Assembly (NCBI RefSeq): GCF_000321225.1
Contig: NW_004450276.1
Span: 4,017,467-4,081,466 of the forward strand
Reading direction: 5' to 3'
DNA length: 64,000 nucleotides
Source: Odobenus rosmarus divergens
Taxonomy: Eukaryota; Chordata; Mammalia; Carnivora; Odobenidae
The notes under the pieces were generated by a model. The model saw only the letters and a list, made by a program, of their open reading frames with translations, made no database searches and was not told the origin of the DNA. Shown one piece after another: positions 37,563-49,740 of this stretch; within the stretch, counting starts at the first letter, position 1, and every line of letters starts with the position of its first letter. The position numbers and the translations under genes are program-made.

Positions 37563-40500
37563 GGTGGTCGTGTGTTTTCAGTGAAGATTAACACTATTAA
37601 ATAGTTTAAACAGTTCTAGTTCTTTGTGAAGTTACTTTTGAATTGAATTGTGCTCAGGCCTCATGCCATTAACCTACACTGAAGGAGGCTTTTAAAAAAA
37701 AGTAAAAAAAATGAAAACAGTCTCATAAAATTTGTTATGGTGGCTGTTTTGGGGGTGGGGGGGATTGGTGATACCATGCAATGCATTTCACAGTGTCTGC
37801 TCCCTGAGTAGCTGAGGGCAGGAGGGAGAGCAAAAGAGAGAGAAATTTTGTATCTTAATAATAGAGTTGTTTTTTTGAATTAGTTTGTTATCTTCTGCAC
37901 ATTGTGAATAGTGACCAGATGCATTACCTCTTAAAATTTGGTTTCTTGAGAGCTTAGAGCACAATTTGTAGCCAACCTCCAACAAGTGTATAAACCTTCT
38001 GGCCTTCATATTTTTTTTTTTTTTGGTGGACTAGCTTACCTGGTGCTTCATCTTCTCTTTCCCACTCATTTGTTTTTATCTAACTTTCCTCACTTAAAAT
38101 CTTGTATTTTAGAGATGGGAAGTAAGTAAACAAAAAGTAATCACTGCAATATGTAAGGTTATATATTACTAAGTTGCTTTTCAGCTTTCTTTTAATCTGA
38201 CTAATTCCAGCCCTTTGCCTTTATTCTGAGCACATTTTCTCAAAGCTTTAATTATCTCTTTACAGTACTGCACTCTGAGAAGTCTTTCTTCTTCACTAAG
38301 GTTCACACAGGATGTCTCCCCTCACCATCCTCCAGACAATGATTCTGTTCAACTGAGGAAGTTACTGAAGAATGACAGACTAAGTAGGGATGCTTTTATT
38401 AAGACAATTTATGCCACTATTTATTGTGTCACATATTGCTTGGTCAAATTGACACAAGAATATCTGTGGGAAGAACAGAGTATAAAATACTCTACATTGT
38501 GTTGCAGCTGGACTTTGCGCTCATTTTATATTTGTCCTCCAGCATATTTTTCATTTTGCCCTCTTTCATTAATAAGGTGGTGAGATGTGGAATGGTGGTA
38601 CAGATTTGGGTATTTAAATAGAATTTGAGGTGTCAGGGACCTGTCTGGAATTAGGGTAGCCTGTTAAAAATTGCAGATATGAATATGAAGTCAGGGTGTG
38701 TGGCCTTCCTTGAAATCCAGAGTTTTAATCCCTTCTTCTGGAGGTCGTCCAAGCAGATGTAAACACTAGTAGCTCTCCTACTTTTCTAAATTAAAATTGG
38801 CCATAGTCACCGTTTCTGCTTCAGATGTTGTAGTAGAGAGCGGCCTGCGGTTTTGTTGAGAGGGTCATAAAGGCAAGGGTTGCAGAATGACTTCCCTTTT
38901 ACTTTCCTGGAGTCTTTTTGCTTAGTTTCTCCCTCTCCTCATCCACTATTTTTTACTACTTAATTGGAAAATTTTCATAGAATCATGTTGCTCAAAGTCT
39001 CATCCTGTAGGTAAGGTACTTAGCTCACTGAGGCTTGGAGAATATAGTGAATGTAAAGAGGTTGCCCTATGGATAAACTGCATAAAAGTCAGAATTTTTA
39101 AAAGTCACTTTTCTACATACTCCTCTAAGTGTTCATTGATAGCAGAAGTGTAAGTAAAGCTGACGTATTTTCTTTAAGCACAAGGCTTGGTAAGTACACC
39201 CTGGATTGTTTCAATCAGGATAATGTTTTCTTTGGTCCAGTTGGCGTATGGAACATTGAGCATGCAATGGCGTTTTTAAGGTAGTGATTTTGGTTAACAC
39301 ACTTGTTAATTGTGTATATGTATCTGTAGCAGTAGCTGCCAACTTTTTGTCTCTGAAACCCATGATCTCAGCATCCAATAAAATACTTATTTCCCTAAAC
39401 CCTAAAAGAGAAGCAAGATAGGCAGAGTTTATCGCTTTAGGATATGAAATTCACAAATCATAATGATTTTCAAGATGTGAAATAGTCTTCTAGGGTGTAT
39501 TTCTATTATGCATATTTGCTTAACTCTCTCTAGAAACAAACATAGACTGTAGCTATCACTGACACAATAAATCTGATTGCTTAACTGGTATATTTTTTTT
39601 GTTTGTTTGGTCAAAACAGCCCACTGACCTTACTGCACGCATAGCAGGGAGCAAGTTCAATGTTATATCTGATTATTTTGACTCTACCTTCCCCTTCTTC
39701 TGCTCTCCATTTCCTTCAATACATCACTGTAACCTGCACTGCAAGGTATTCCTGAAAAAATGTATGTGGAATGATGTTTGGTATCCTGAATCATATTCTC
39801 AGTGCATGTGGATTTCTATTTAAAGGAATCCTGTCCTGAACTTTTGATTAAAAAAAAAAATCAAACTCTTAATTATTTTGCTAGTCCGTAGTTTCATGTT
39901 TAAAATTAGATAAAGTGTACTATATGTACATAATTGAACTATGAAAAACTAAGAAACAAAAATTGAGCAAAGAGACATATGACTATGTATTTTAATTTTT
40001 GTTCTTTGGGTCTTGTTTTGGAGTGGGACTAGAGAGGGTTTTTTGAGGGTTTTTTTGTTCACACAACAAAAATTTCAAGAGTATTTTAATACCTATTTGA
40101 CAATTCTGGATGCCCTATAAAAATAAAGTTGACTTTTAGTTTTAAAAAATGTCATTTCACATTAGTATGAAGGCATTCTTGTTATATTTACAAAGATACT
40201 GCTTGGTGTTTTATTTTCGTAGCTTAATTAACATCATAGGATATCCTATGTCTTGGGTGATGTATATTTGTATCTGTTTTGATTTGTAACTTGGATTTTA
40301 AAATTTTGCATAGTTTTTAAAATGTCTTTTATTCAAATTAAATTTCTCCTATTCAAGTTAAATGGATTTTATGGAAGCATTTCATTTGGCCTGAAGTACG
40401 TGTAAAAATATTTCCTGTATCAGAGTACTGTGGTAACATTTCTTAATATGGCAAGTCTTGCATAATACTGATGAATGTGTCATGAAACAGTTTTGGTTGG

Positions 40501-41564
40501 GACTGAATTGTGTAATAATTCACACTTTAATATAATAATAATAATAACATCACTTGCTGTTTTGTACACACATATTACATGTACTTGCATTGGTCCTAAT
40601 TTTTCCTCAGTTTCCTCATCATCTTCCAGTTATTTTCCCACAATTGATTTATCCGTCTCCCATCAATCAGTGTAGTTACTCAATCAGTGCAGTTTTGAAC
40701 ACTCAGGCTCTCCGTATCCTTACATATGTGTCTTCATGTTCAGTTGCAGGGGTTACTCTGCTTGTATTTAAAGACAAGATTCATGGATTATTGGGCTTAT
40801 GAATGTTCTACTATGAAAGGTAATGCTTGGTACAAGCCCTGCTAGATCTTCCAAGATTAAGGACTTCAAAGATAAAGGTGGGTGGGGGAACCTCATAATT
40901 ATCTCTGTAATATCACACAATCTTAATTACTTTCACTTTATAATAAGTATATCTGGTCGGGCAAACCTGTCCTTCTTGTTTGCGATCTTCAGAAGTGTCC
41001 TGGCTATTCCAGAAAACTTTGCGTTTTCTATTATCCATTATCTATTTCAAGTAAACTTTTCAGGTTTCACTAACAACTCTGTTGGACTTTGAAGTCACAT
41101 TAAATCTCAGGGTCATTTAGTAAAGATCTCGATTTCTAAACACCTTGGAGGCGGTGTAATTTCTTTCCAACAACATCTGAAAAACCAGAGCCAGTACCAT
41201 GGCATTTCATGACAAATTGTTAATAGTAACTGTTTGGCAGTGATCTTTTTGAGTTGAAACAATGTCCTTAGATTGAGGACTAGTGTTTTCCTGATCACAT
41301 CATGAAGCTAATGGTACATTTAATATTTCTTAGGAAATACGGGTGGAAACCATTGGTTAATTAAAATGAGCAACTCAACTGAGGGAAAGAATGTGAATTC
41401 CTAACTTCTTGGAAACTACTATAAATGAGGGGTGAGGACTAGGCAAATAATATATGGAAATGGTGACACTTGTACACTGTCCCTTTTAGTGACCCTCTCT
41501 GGACCAGCATAGCAATTCCAGGCAGGACTGTAGGTTTGCTCCTTCATAAGAAACAGCTCTGGTG

Positions 41565-41761
41565 GGGTGCCTGGGTGGCTCAGTTGGTTAGGCGTCTGTC
41601 TGCCTTCGGCTCAGGGCATGATCCCAGGATCCTGGGATTGAGTCCCGCATCAGGCTCCCTGCACAGTGAGGAGCCTGCTTCCCGCTCTCCCTCTGCAGCC
41701 CCCCTACTCATGCTGTCACTCACTCACACTCTCTCTCTCACATAAATAAAATCTTAAAGAA
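41565..41761 (+). mobile_element. Can-SINE with perfect 17-base target-site duplication
   Basis: GGGTGCCTGGGTGGCTCAG head, CTGCCTTCGGCTCAGGGCAT body, CT-rich middle and ATAAATAAAATCTTAAAG tail. AAGAAACAGCTCTGGTG stands at 41548-41564 and 41762-41778. It is in sense with respect to PLXDC2. Confidence 0.97.
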
Positions 41762-42419
41762 AAGAAACAGCTCTGGTGAGAATGGTAAAAGCCCCTGGAT
41801 TTAGGATTCTCCTTAAGGTTTTCTCTTTAGCTAATTAGTATCAATTTCATGGGAGATTTACATTGAAAGAAAGTATACTTTACAAATTACTACCATTTAA
41901 AGGTAATAGATTTATGATTTTCTTTAGACTACAGGCATGTATAAATTAAATGATTATAGTTTGTTTGAGTTGAAAATCCTAACCTCATCTCTACCTTCAC
42001 ACAGTTTATAACTGGCTATTGCTCTGCACTCATGTGTACTCATCTGGATATTTTTTAATCAGGAGTAAACTGACAAGCCAGGCAGTCTGTTTTATTTCTT
42101 TGTTATTTAGCCTTCATTATCTTTTTAACATCTGTTGTTCATTTTAGATATTTTTAAAAACAAGCATGATTCAAAGTCATTCTGCAGATTATAGTCTCAT
42201 TGTCTGGACATTGCAAAACAGCTTTATGCAGGAAGCCAGGCTTGTGCAATGTCAGTTTTGTCAAGCTGTTTTTAGGAGAGAGGTTTGTAAAATAGGCACA
42301 GCCAATAAGAAGCCAATTTTTTAAAACCAAGGCCTGATGTCTGGCTCCAGGCTGCTTTTCTCCATCCTTCGTTCCATTATCCTGGCTCTGGTAGGCCACT
42401 ATTTTTTCTAGCCCACTTT

Positions 42420-42975
42420 ATTTCAATAGCCTCACACCTTGCCTCCAAAACTGTCCTGCTGGAAGCCATTCTTCATTCCACAGCCTGAAAGATCTTTCTA
42501 GAAATAAATCTAGCTATGTCACTCCTCTCTTGAAAATGTTTCCTGCCTTCCTATTGCTCTCACCCTAAAGTCAAGGCCTTCAATAATTTTGTCCTGGCTT
42601 ACCTCCCTGGATTCAAACTCATCAATTCCTCCTTCCTGCTCTCCCATTTCCTGAGCACACACTCTCTCTCCTCTGAAACTGCACACGCCATTCCTTCTTC
42701 TTGGAGCAGGCTTTCCTTCTCTCTGGCTATTTGCCCTTCAGGTCTTGGCTTAGATTTGATTTTTGGCATATTAAATAATTTTTTTAGTGTTCATTTACCA
42801 GCTCCCAGTTCTAGACGAATGCCTCACCGAAGTGCACTCTGCGCGTCCTCATCATATTACTTATCATCATCGGTAGTGTAGTCATGTGAGCTGCCCAAGG
42901 TTAGAGGCCATATGTGACTGATCACTGCTGAATCACTAGCTCCAAGAATAGGAAGTCCTCTTTGAAAATTTGTTC
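42420..42975 (+). repeat. L2 fragment, sense
   Basis: TATGTCACTCCTCTCTTGAA, AAAGTCAAGGCCTTCAATAA, TGTCCTGGCTTACCTCCCTG, ATTTCCTGAGCACACACTCT and TGCCCTTCAGGTCTTGGCTT follow the order of the 3' part of the L2 LINE. The 3' tail (GTTAGAGGCCATATGTGACT, TGCTGAATCACTAGC) is also recognisable. It is old and untranslatable. Confidence 0.85.
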
Positions 42976-43404
42976 AACAAAAGAATCTTGTTGTTAGTGT
43001 TCCACTTGTATGATATGCAGTATTTGTTCAGATTTATTACTCAAGAAAAGAATTGTGTACCCTATTTCTACATATTTCTTTGAGCAGAGTTTTTAAATCA
43101 TCATTTGACATGCCTCAGATTTAAATATCAATGAGCCAAATGTATAGGCAAGCCAGGGATAGAGTGATTCAGAGTAAGGGAATTTTCATGCTTTTATGAA
43201 GAATTGAGAGTTCATTTAGAAATAATGGTTTAGGAATGATTAGGTCATTTTCTAAGCTATGAAGAACAGAAACTTAAATGATCATACTTTAATTAATCAT
43301 ACTTATTAATTAAAACTTTAATGATTTATAAACCAGCAGCTTGAATTGTCTGAAAACATTAAAATTGGTTCATTTGGTTCTCTGGAGGGAATTCCATAGT
43401 TTAA

Positions 43405-43475
43405 AAGGACATATGGATAAACAATGAAATAACAATTAATTGAACCATGCTATTTGCGTAATTTGCATAATTGCC
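43405..43475. promoter_or_regulatory. Candidate intronic enhancer: E-box, FOX/SOX-like, homeodomain and octamer motifs
   Basis: Within about 70 bases lie CATATG (43410-43415), ATAAACAATG (43417-43426, FOX/SOX-like), the perfect palindrome CAATTAATTG (43433-43442, homeodomain-like) and ATTTGCAT (43461-43468, the exact octamer). ATTTGCGT just before the octamer is a near repeat of it. No known repeat covers the region. Enhancer function is inference; AT-rich DNA produces some of these motifs by chance. Confidence 0.3.
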
Positions 43476-44039
43476 AGTTCTCTCAAAGCTAAAGATGCAA
43501 CCTGGGAAATAATAATAAGATTAGATGTTAAAAGGTTTCCAGATACAAATCACTGGATAGACTTTTAACTGTTTTTTCAATGAAAGACTCTAAAGTATCT
43601 CCTAATGCTGTACTCATGAATGTGAGTTAATGCCTTTCAAAGTCCTGAATGTGATCCACTTGCTGGAGTTTGCATGAGTTTGGGTCAGCGTCCTTTGTGT
43701 GCTCTATAACTTGTGTTTGCTATTTTCCAGGCACATTTTTTATTACCTTTGTCTATTTGTTTTTCTAGAAACATACCCAAAATTCTTTCTGTATTCCATA
43801 CTAGTTTTATGGTGTGAACAACTGATATAATTTGCTCAGTATCTCTTACCCCTTTCTTCTAGAAACAGTACCTTACCGATGTTTAGGACTGACCTCTGTC
43901 TGACTCTTATGGTATTCTCCTGGGCCTTCTGTCATAGTATCATGCTTCCCCACGACAGTTCAGCATGTGTTCAGGTGGCTACTGATAATACCCCTGTGTC
44001 GTGGACATCAGGTCAACTAACCCTTCCCTTTTAGTCCAG

Positions 44040-44105
44040 GGAAAAAGTCAAGGCCTTCAGTAATTGGTCCTGGCTTACCTCTCCAGATTCAAATTCATCA
44101 CTTCC
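44040..44105 (+). repeat. L2 fragment resembling the one at 42570
   Basis: AAGTCAAGGCCTTCAGTAAT followed by GGTCCTGGCTTACCTCTCCA and a TTCAAATTCATCACTTCCTG stretch repeats the text at 42571-42635 with few differences. It is either an independent L2 fragment or a local duplication of that segment. Confidence 0.65.
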
Positions 44106-44324
44106 TGTTTTGTTTTTGTTTTGTTTTTAAATATGTCTGATGGTTGCTGCATCAGGAAGATAAAAGTCTAAAGCCATGTGTAGGCAGTCTTAGATTTCCC
44201 AATAGCATAAACCCGAAAATTCCAGTTTTTGAGGTGAGATTGATTACTTGCCACTGAAAGGTCTTGGTAAATACATATTTTTTATTATATTGCTATTTGA
44301 ATAGGTATTTGATTGAGAACTATT

Positions 44325-44455
44325 TCTCCCACTAAACTGTAAGCTCTGTGAGGATAGGAACCATGTTTCACTTTCCTTTTTTTTTCTTGACAATTTCATA
44401 TTGCTTGATATATAATAGAAGGCACTCGATAAATATTCATTAAATGAATTTTCTG
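44325..44455 (+). repeat. L2 3' terminus, sense
   Basis: TAAACTGTAAGCTCTGTGAG, GATAGGAACCATGTTTCACT and GGCACTCGATAAATATTCAT are the characteristic last part of L2. It may belong to the same insertion as the fragment at 44040-44105. Confidence 0.8.
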
Positions 44456-45594
44456 TGTTGGCTCATTTGGTAAAGTGTCATCTCATTAACCATTAAAATA
44501 ATTCAAATCTCAGATATCAGGTGGAAGTTGTGACTGTAATAGATTTTTCCCTGTTGGTTTTCTTAAGTAATATTTTGTTTCTTTCTCATTTTGCACATTA
44601 AATTCTCTTACCTGGGTCTTATTTTTCTAATCTTTCTTTGTGTTTAATCTTGTATCTTCCTTTCATTTGCCCTGTACTTCCTATTATTTTATTTTTGTTG
44701 TGGGTGTAGATAAACTTTCCAGGCAATAGAAAGGAGAAAGCCCTAACTCTAATGGGTGACACATTGTAGCTTTTGTTAGTCTGTTAATCTGTACCCAGAA
44801 TTAAAAAGGGGGAAAAGACATTAATAAGGCAAAAGCTTATCCACAGCCAAAACTTATTTTTCACCTAATACTTTTTTTAATTGGGATTTTCCAGACCATT
44901 AAGAATTCAAAAATAGAATAAAAATAGTAAAACTACATTTCAGACATAGCACTCAGCACCTGGTAGGTTTTCAATTAAAATCCTTGACTTACTTATTGAG
45001 TAGAGGCCCACAGATGTTTATTTTACTTCTAATGAAGGCATTGATTCATTCCTCCATCCATTCATTTATCCAATAAGTAATCAATATTTTTTAAATGGCT
45101 GGAGGAATAAATTTATGCCTTTATTAGAAGTAAAATAGGCTCTTGTAGGTTAATTGGAAACCTAGGCATTATAAATCATATTCTCTATATGTAAGTCGGG
45201 GATTGCCATATGTTACATACTTATGTGCGATGTGTGCTTAAAATATATGACATTTCCATGGTACGATTTGAAATCCCTTTATAAAGTTCAGATTGCCTAA
45301 TTTTCATATTAGTTCAGCTGTTCCTCCAACAGGATAATTTCAGTTGGAGGATGTTTCTATTCAGTCAATTTAATTTCATAATTCATTGTTTTAGGTAAAA
45401 ATAAAACATAGTTTCTATACTTAAGGAAGGTGATCTGCAGGGGAACACAAGCATGAATGTAGCGTGAGTCTAGTGGGAGGCATAATGCGGGGACAGACCA
45501 GTGCCTGTAGAAGCGGCAAAGCCAGACGAGGGCAGGCAGGGTGGAGGTAGGGGACAGGCCGTGCGGGAGACAACATTCAACTACCTTGTGGTTG

Positions 45595-45735
45595 TTAGAG
45601 GATGCTTCTGATGCCAGACAGGCTTGGGTCCAAACTATGGCTTTGCCTTTTACCAGTTACTTTGTGTGAGAATATTAACCCCTGAGGCCTTCATTTCTTC
45701 ATCTGTAATATAGGAATAAAATTAGTCATCTACTC
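45595..45735 (-). repeat. MIR, antisense
   Basis: CCAGACAGGCTTGGGTCCAA, TTTTACCAGTTACTTTGTGT, CTGAGGCCTTCATTTCTTCA and TCTGTAATATAGGAATAAA are the antisense landmarks of MIR. Confidence 0.8.
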
Positions 45736-47037
45736 CATCATAATCACTGTGGTGAAAAATTTCTGTTCCCTAAAGATTTGGTAAGATTACTCTAGAAATA
45801 TAAAGAAGTATGGAAGCAGTACATTGAGGGAGGAATGTAAACAAGAGTAAAAAAGTAAGGCAGAGCAAGGCAAAGAATTCTCTCCAGAACGGTGAGCAGT
45901 CTGAGGAGGCTTTCACTAATAATTTTAAAATAGTAATTATTGGGGTATCCATGTTTCAAACTGCCAGAGATAATACCATATCATCTTTGGCTTCGTAACA
46001 ATCAGGCGTGCTAGTTGTAGGTTTAGGGAAAACTAAGGCCAGTTAGTGCTTTGACGGCCATGTGAACATTAAGTGGCACACAGGCTGCACCTCCAACAGG
46101 CTTCGACTTGCATGACTAGGTTTGGGAATGCAAAGCATTGCTATTTTACAGAATCCTCCCCCTCATTCAGTGATCACCTAGGGCAAGATCTAGATTTGAA
46201 GAACATTATTCCAATAAAACGTGCATTAAAAGAACACTCAAAGAATTTATTTTTAACAAACCCATGTTGTGTAAAATGAGATGAAGCTCCCCCAAAACAG
46301 TTTTCTTTTCTTTTGGCCTGGGCTGAGGACACGAAATGAAATTCTGCTGTGTCATCTACACTGAAGCAAGAAAATAATACTCTGACCTTATTAATGCACT
46401 TGCTTCTAGGGATACATAAACTGCTGTATGGGATTACACAATCCCCTTAGATGAGAAGTTAACTTTTTTGCATAATGATGCCCTATTTATAAAGAGATCA
46501 AAAATGCTACCTGCATCTGAGTGAATTTATCTGAAAAGGTAAGCAATATATGTGTAAGAGCAAGACAGCTGTCCTAAGATTTCATCAGTGAATGGAAGAT
46601 AAGAAATGTCAAAAGCGGAAATGAGAATGGAAGTCTTTAAAAAATCTAGAGTTCTCTGAGTGTTTCATACTTAGCATTTTTTCCCATGACTCTACAGAGG
46701 CCTTTGGTGTTTGAGTTGAAGCCAGCCCTATATATGGGCAGCAGAGGTGGGTGCACTCATGGTGTTACTGGAGAGCAATGGAACCACTCCTCATTCATGT
46801 ACTAGCGTCTCCTACACTAATGTGTTAATGGTTGTTAACCTAAAGTCATGCTTTGTGTTTAGGTAGTCTATCTTGGGAAATGTCGGTATCAAAAGTAAGG
46901 GCCATGGTCACCTACATCCTTTCTATTTGAAACCTATGTAGAATAAGTGTGGGTAAAGAGATAGTTACAGTGTTCAGGATTAGACTGGGTTAAGCATGCT
47001 CCCTGGTTAGACCAAGAACAGCAAGAGGTCACTAGGA

Positions 47038-47083
47038 GTCTGTGTGTGTGTGTGTATGTGTGTGTGTGTGTGTGTGTGTGTCT
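47038..47083. repeat. (TG)n microsatellite
   Basis: More than 20 TG units with a single TA interruption. A likely polymorphic marker. Confidence 0.95.
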
Positions 47084-47439
47084 ATGAAGGTGGAGGGGTT
47101 ACAGAGGCAAAACAACAGGAATACCAAAGACAGACTGGGATATAGACAATAAGGAGAGAGGTAGGTAGGCTGTGACAACCAATATTCATTTTGTGTCCAT
47201 ATGTGTGTAGTGTATAGCGCCTAGGTTACCATTTTAATACCCTTCTACTGTTACATTGTTCACTAATATTATCAGAAGTGAATATAATCTTTCAAGATAT
47301 CCAAATTATCCAATTGGATTAATTCATAAATTGGAAGCAACTGACTTGCTCTCTCATTGTTTCAAAATGACAGACAGGCTGAATTAAATTGAAATTAATA
47401 TGCCATTATGTTGGTGTTGGTGAAGTTTAGTTCTCAGAA

Positions 47440-47598
47440 GAATTATTTATTCATTTGAGAAACATTTGCTAGAAGTGTTCTATCTGCCAAACAATGTCCT
47501 GTAAAGAAAAAAAATACATATATATAGACCTTGCCAGGTAGGGGTTGCAGTGCACTATTGAAAATAGGAAATTAACCAGATAATTCTAAGAGAATGTG

Positions 47599-47636
<38 letters not shown>

Positions 47637-48600
47637 AACAGAGAGCGAGCTCTGGGGCATAGGACTTAGAGGGTCAGGGAAGGCTTCCTGGAAGTGTGTT
47701 TCAGTTTTGTTTTGAAGTATGTGTGAGCATTAATTAGGAGGGTGGAGAAGGTGGGTACACATTTCAAACAGAGAGAACAACCTGGAGGTTAGAAAACTGT
47801 GTGCTCTTTGGGGAGATGCAGTTGCCTGTGGGGAAAGGATAGTTGCAAGACTAAGAAAGAGCTCATCTACCATAGATAGATATAGAATTCACTCCTAAAA
47901 GTGACAAATGGCCAATGACAGATTTTTGATAGCTGAATGACAGGCTCAAATAGGTCTTTTGAAGGGTCTCTGGTACCGATATGGAGAACACATAGGAAGG
48001 GGCAGACCTGGAGACTGCTGGATTTAGGAACTGCTGGATTAATAAGAATGGAAAATGATGAAGGCTTCCAATGAGGGGAGAAGTTCCCAGGAACTTTAAG
48101 GAATAGAAAAATGGGTTCAGCTTTAAATGTGTTGAGTATTGAAATGTTTATGGGGCATCCCAGTAGAGAGATCAGCTCTAACAGATGGAGGTCTTGGATG
48201 AGATTGAGATGTTGAATCATCAGTGTATTAGTGGTGTTGGAAACTAGACAAGAAGCATGAAGAGATAGGAGCAGAGGTTCAAGATCACTGTCCTAGGGAG
48301 TGTGATCTGGGAAGAGTGAATGGAGGAAGGAGCCCAGGAGGGAGAATGAGGAAGGCAACATGGAGGGGGAGGAAAAGCCAAATCATTGGAGTTGACAAAG
48401 AGGGATCATCTGGGAATTTACTAAGAGTGGTTTGGGTGGATGAATGGGGGTGAATTGGTGCCAGATTTCAGCAGGGTAAGTGGTGAAGGTGAGTGGAGGA
48501 AAAAGAGACGTGGACAAAACTAAAATCTTAAAAAAAAAAAAACATGGCTGGGAAAGAAATGATGGAGAGGAAGTAGCCAGAGGGAACATACGGACAAGAG
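47440..48600 (+). repeat. Ancient mammal-wide repeat, long copy, family name uncertain
   Basis: The order of phrases is GCTAGAAGTGTTCTATCTGC, AGGGAAGGCTTCCTGGAAGT, TTCAGCTTTAAATGTGTTGA, CCCAGTAGAGAGATCAGCTC and CATCAGTGTATTAGTGGTGT. This is the order I associate with the old repeat also seen at 3085-3840, whose 5' part overlaps. The TG/AG tract at 47598-47635 interrupts it. No coding frame of interest is present. Confidence 0.55.
47598..47636. repeat. Compound (TG)n(AG)n microsatellite
   Basis: A TG run passes directly into an AG run. Compound repeats of this kind are usually length-variable. Confidence 0.95.
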
Positions 48601-49224
48601 AGAGGTTGTGCTAGTGTTGAAGATTTGAGCCTGCCCATAGGTATGGGGGAGGCAGCCGGTAGATAGGTGGGCAGATTGAGAAGATAAGTATGCTATAAAT
48701 ACAATGTACTATGTTAGAATTGTTGTCTCCGGGAAGATGATTCTAGTTCTCCCAGAATGCAACTTGACTCGAGGAACACTTTATTACATGTAAGAAAGTT
48801 GCTGTGATATCTAATAAAAATTTAATGAAGGCTTAGATGATATCACATTTGTGTTACCTGAGATCCTTAAATCCATGAAATATCTCAAATAAAATAAAGA
48901 GAAAGGGAACTTCAACTTAAGACATAGCAGCAGGAAAAATGAGTGTTTCATTTATTTTATCAGTTAAGTCTGGGCTATAAAATGGTCGTAAGATGATAAA
49001 TAATAGCTGTATTATAGAAAAGCGTATTTAAGACAGTTTCTTAAGTTTCAGGCATTTTTAAAATTTTAAGCCAACATCACACCCTGAAGGAAAAGGAGTA
49101 ATAACTTCATTGTTCTTTTACCAATAGGGAGACCAGGAATTCAAATCATCAACTGAGAAAAGAGGGATGTTTTCTTTCACTGTAATTAATTGTTGTGGCT
49201 GTTTTCAATATGAATTTTTATAGT

Positions 49225-49270
49225 GATTAAAACCATACTTGGCACATAGTAGGTGCTCAATAACTATTTG
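49225..49270 (-). repeat. Short MIR or L2 terminal fragment
   Basis: CTTGGCACATAGTAGGTGCT followed by CAATAACTATTTG is the common terminal phrase shared by MIR (antisense) and L2 (sense) ends. It is too short to decide, so the orientation is a guess. Confidence 0.5.
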
Positions 49271-49692
49271 TAACCTAACCTAACAGTTATTTGTATATAA
49301 GAAACCAAGGAAGTAAGGGTCAAAATATTTTTTTCATGAAAACTTTGAAACTCTCTTCTCACTAAGAAATGGCAAACTCTTATAAAAGAGGTATTTATTT
49401 CCTTCCAAAATTGCCTTCAAGGTAAGAGTTGCTTTATAAAACTGTTAGAAGAGTTTAAAAGGACTGATTATTATCATCTGTAACATGCTACCCAGCAAGA
49501 CATTCCTGACCAGCTTGAAGTTAAAAAAAAAAAAAAATCAAGCTCATGCAAGTTTGAAAACAAAAAAAAGAGAGAGAGAGAACAAAAGTTAAAACCAATA
49601 AACCCTTCTTATCTGTAGGCTGTCTTTCAAGAAAGATTATAAGTTTGTTTCTCTAGTAATTGGAACATTGCTCCATGTCCTCAGTGTGTGAG

Positions 49693-49693
49693 T

Positions 49694-49738
<45 letters not shown>
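49693..49738. repeat. (TG)n microsatellite, long and uninterrupted
   Basis: A GTACGTG start and then about 20 perfect TG units. It is the longest pure dinucleotide run in the window. Confidence 0.95.

Positions 49739-49740
<2 letters not shown>

Noticed and set aside
47038..47083. Regular repeated units suggesting a CRISPR-like array
   Set aside because: Simple TG dinucleotide repeats without spacers, in a mammalian genome.
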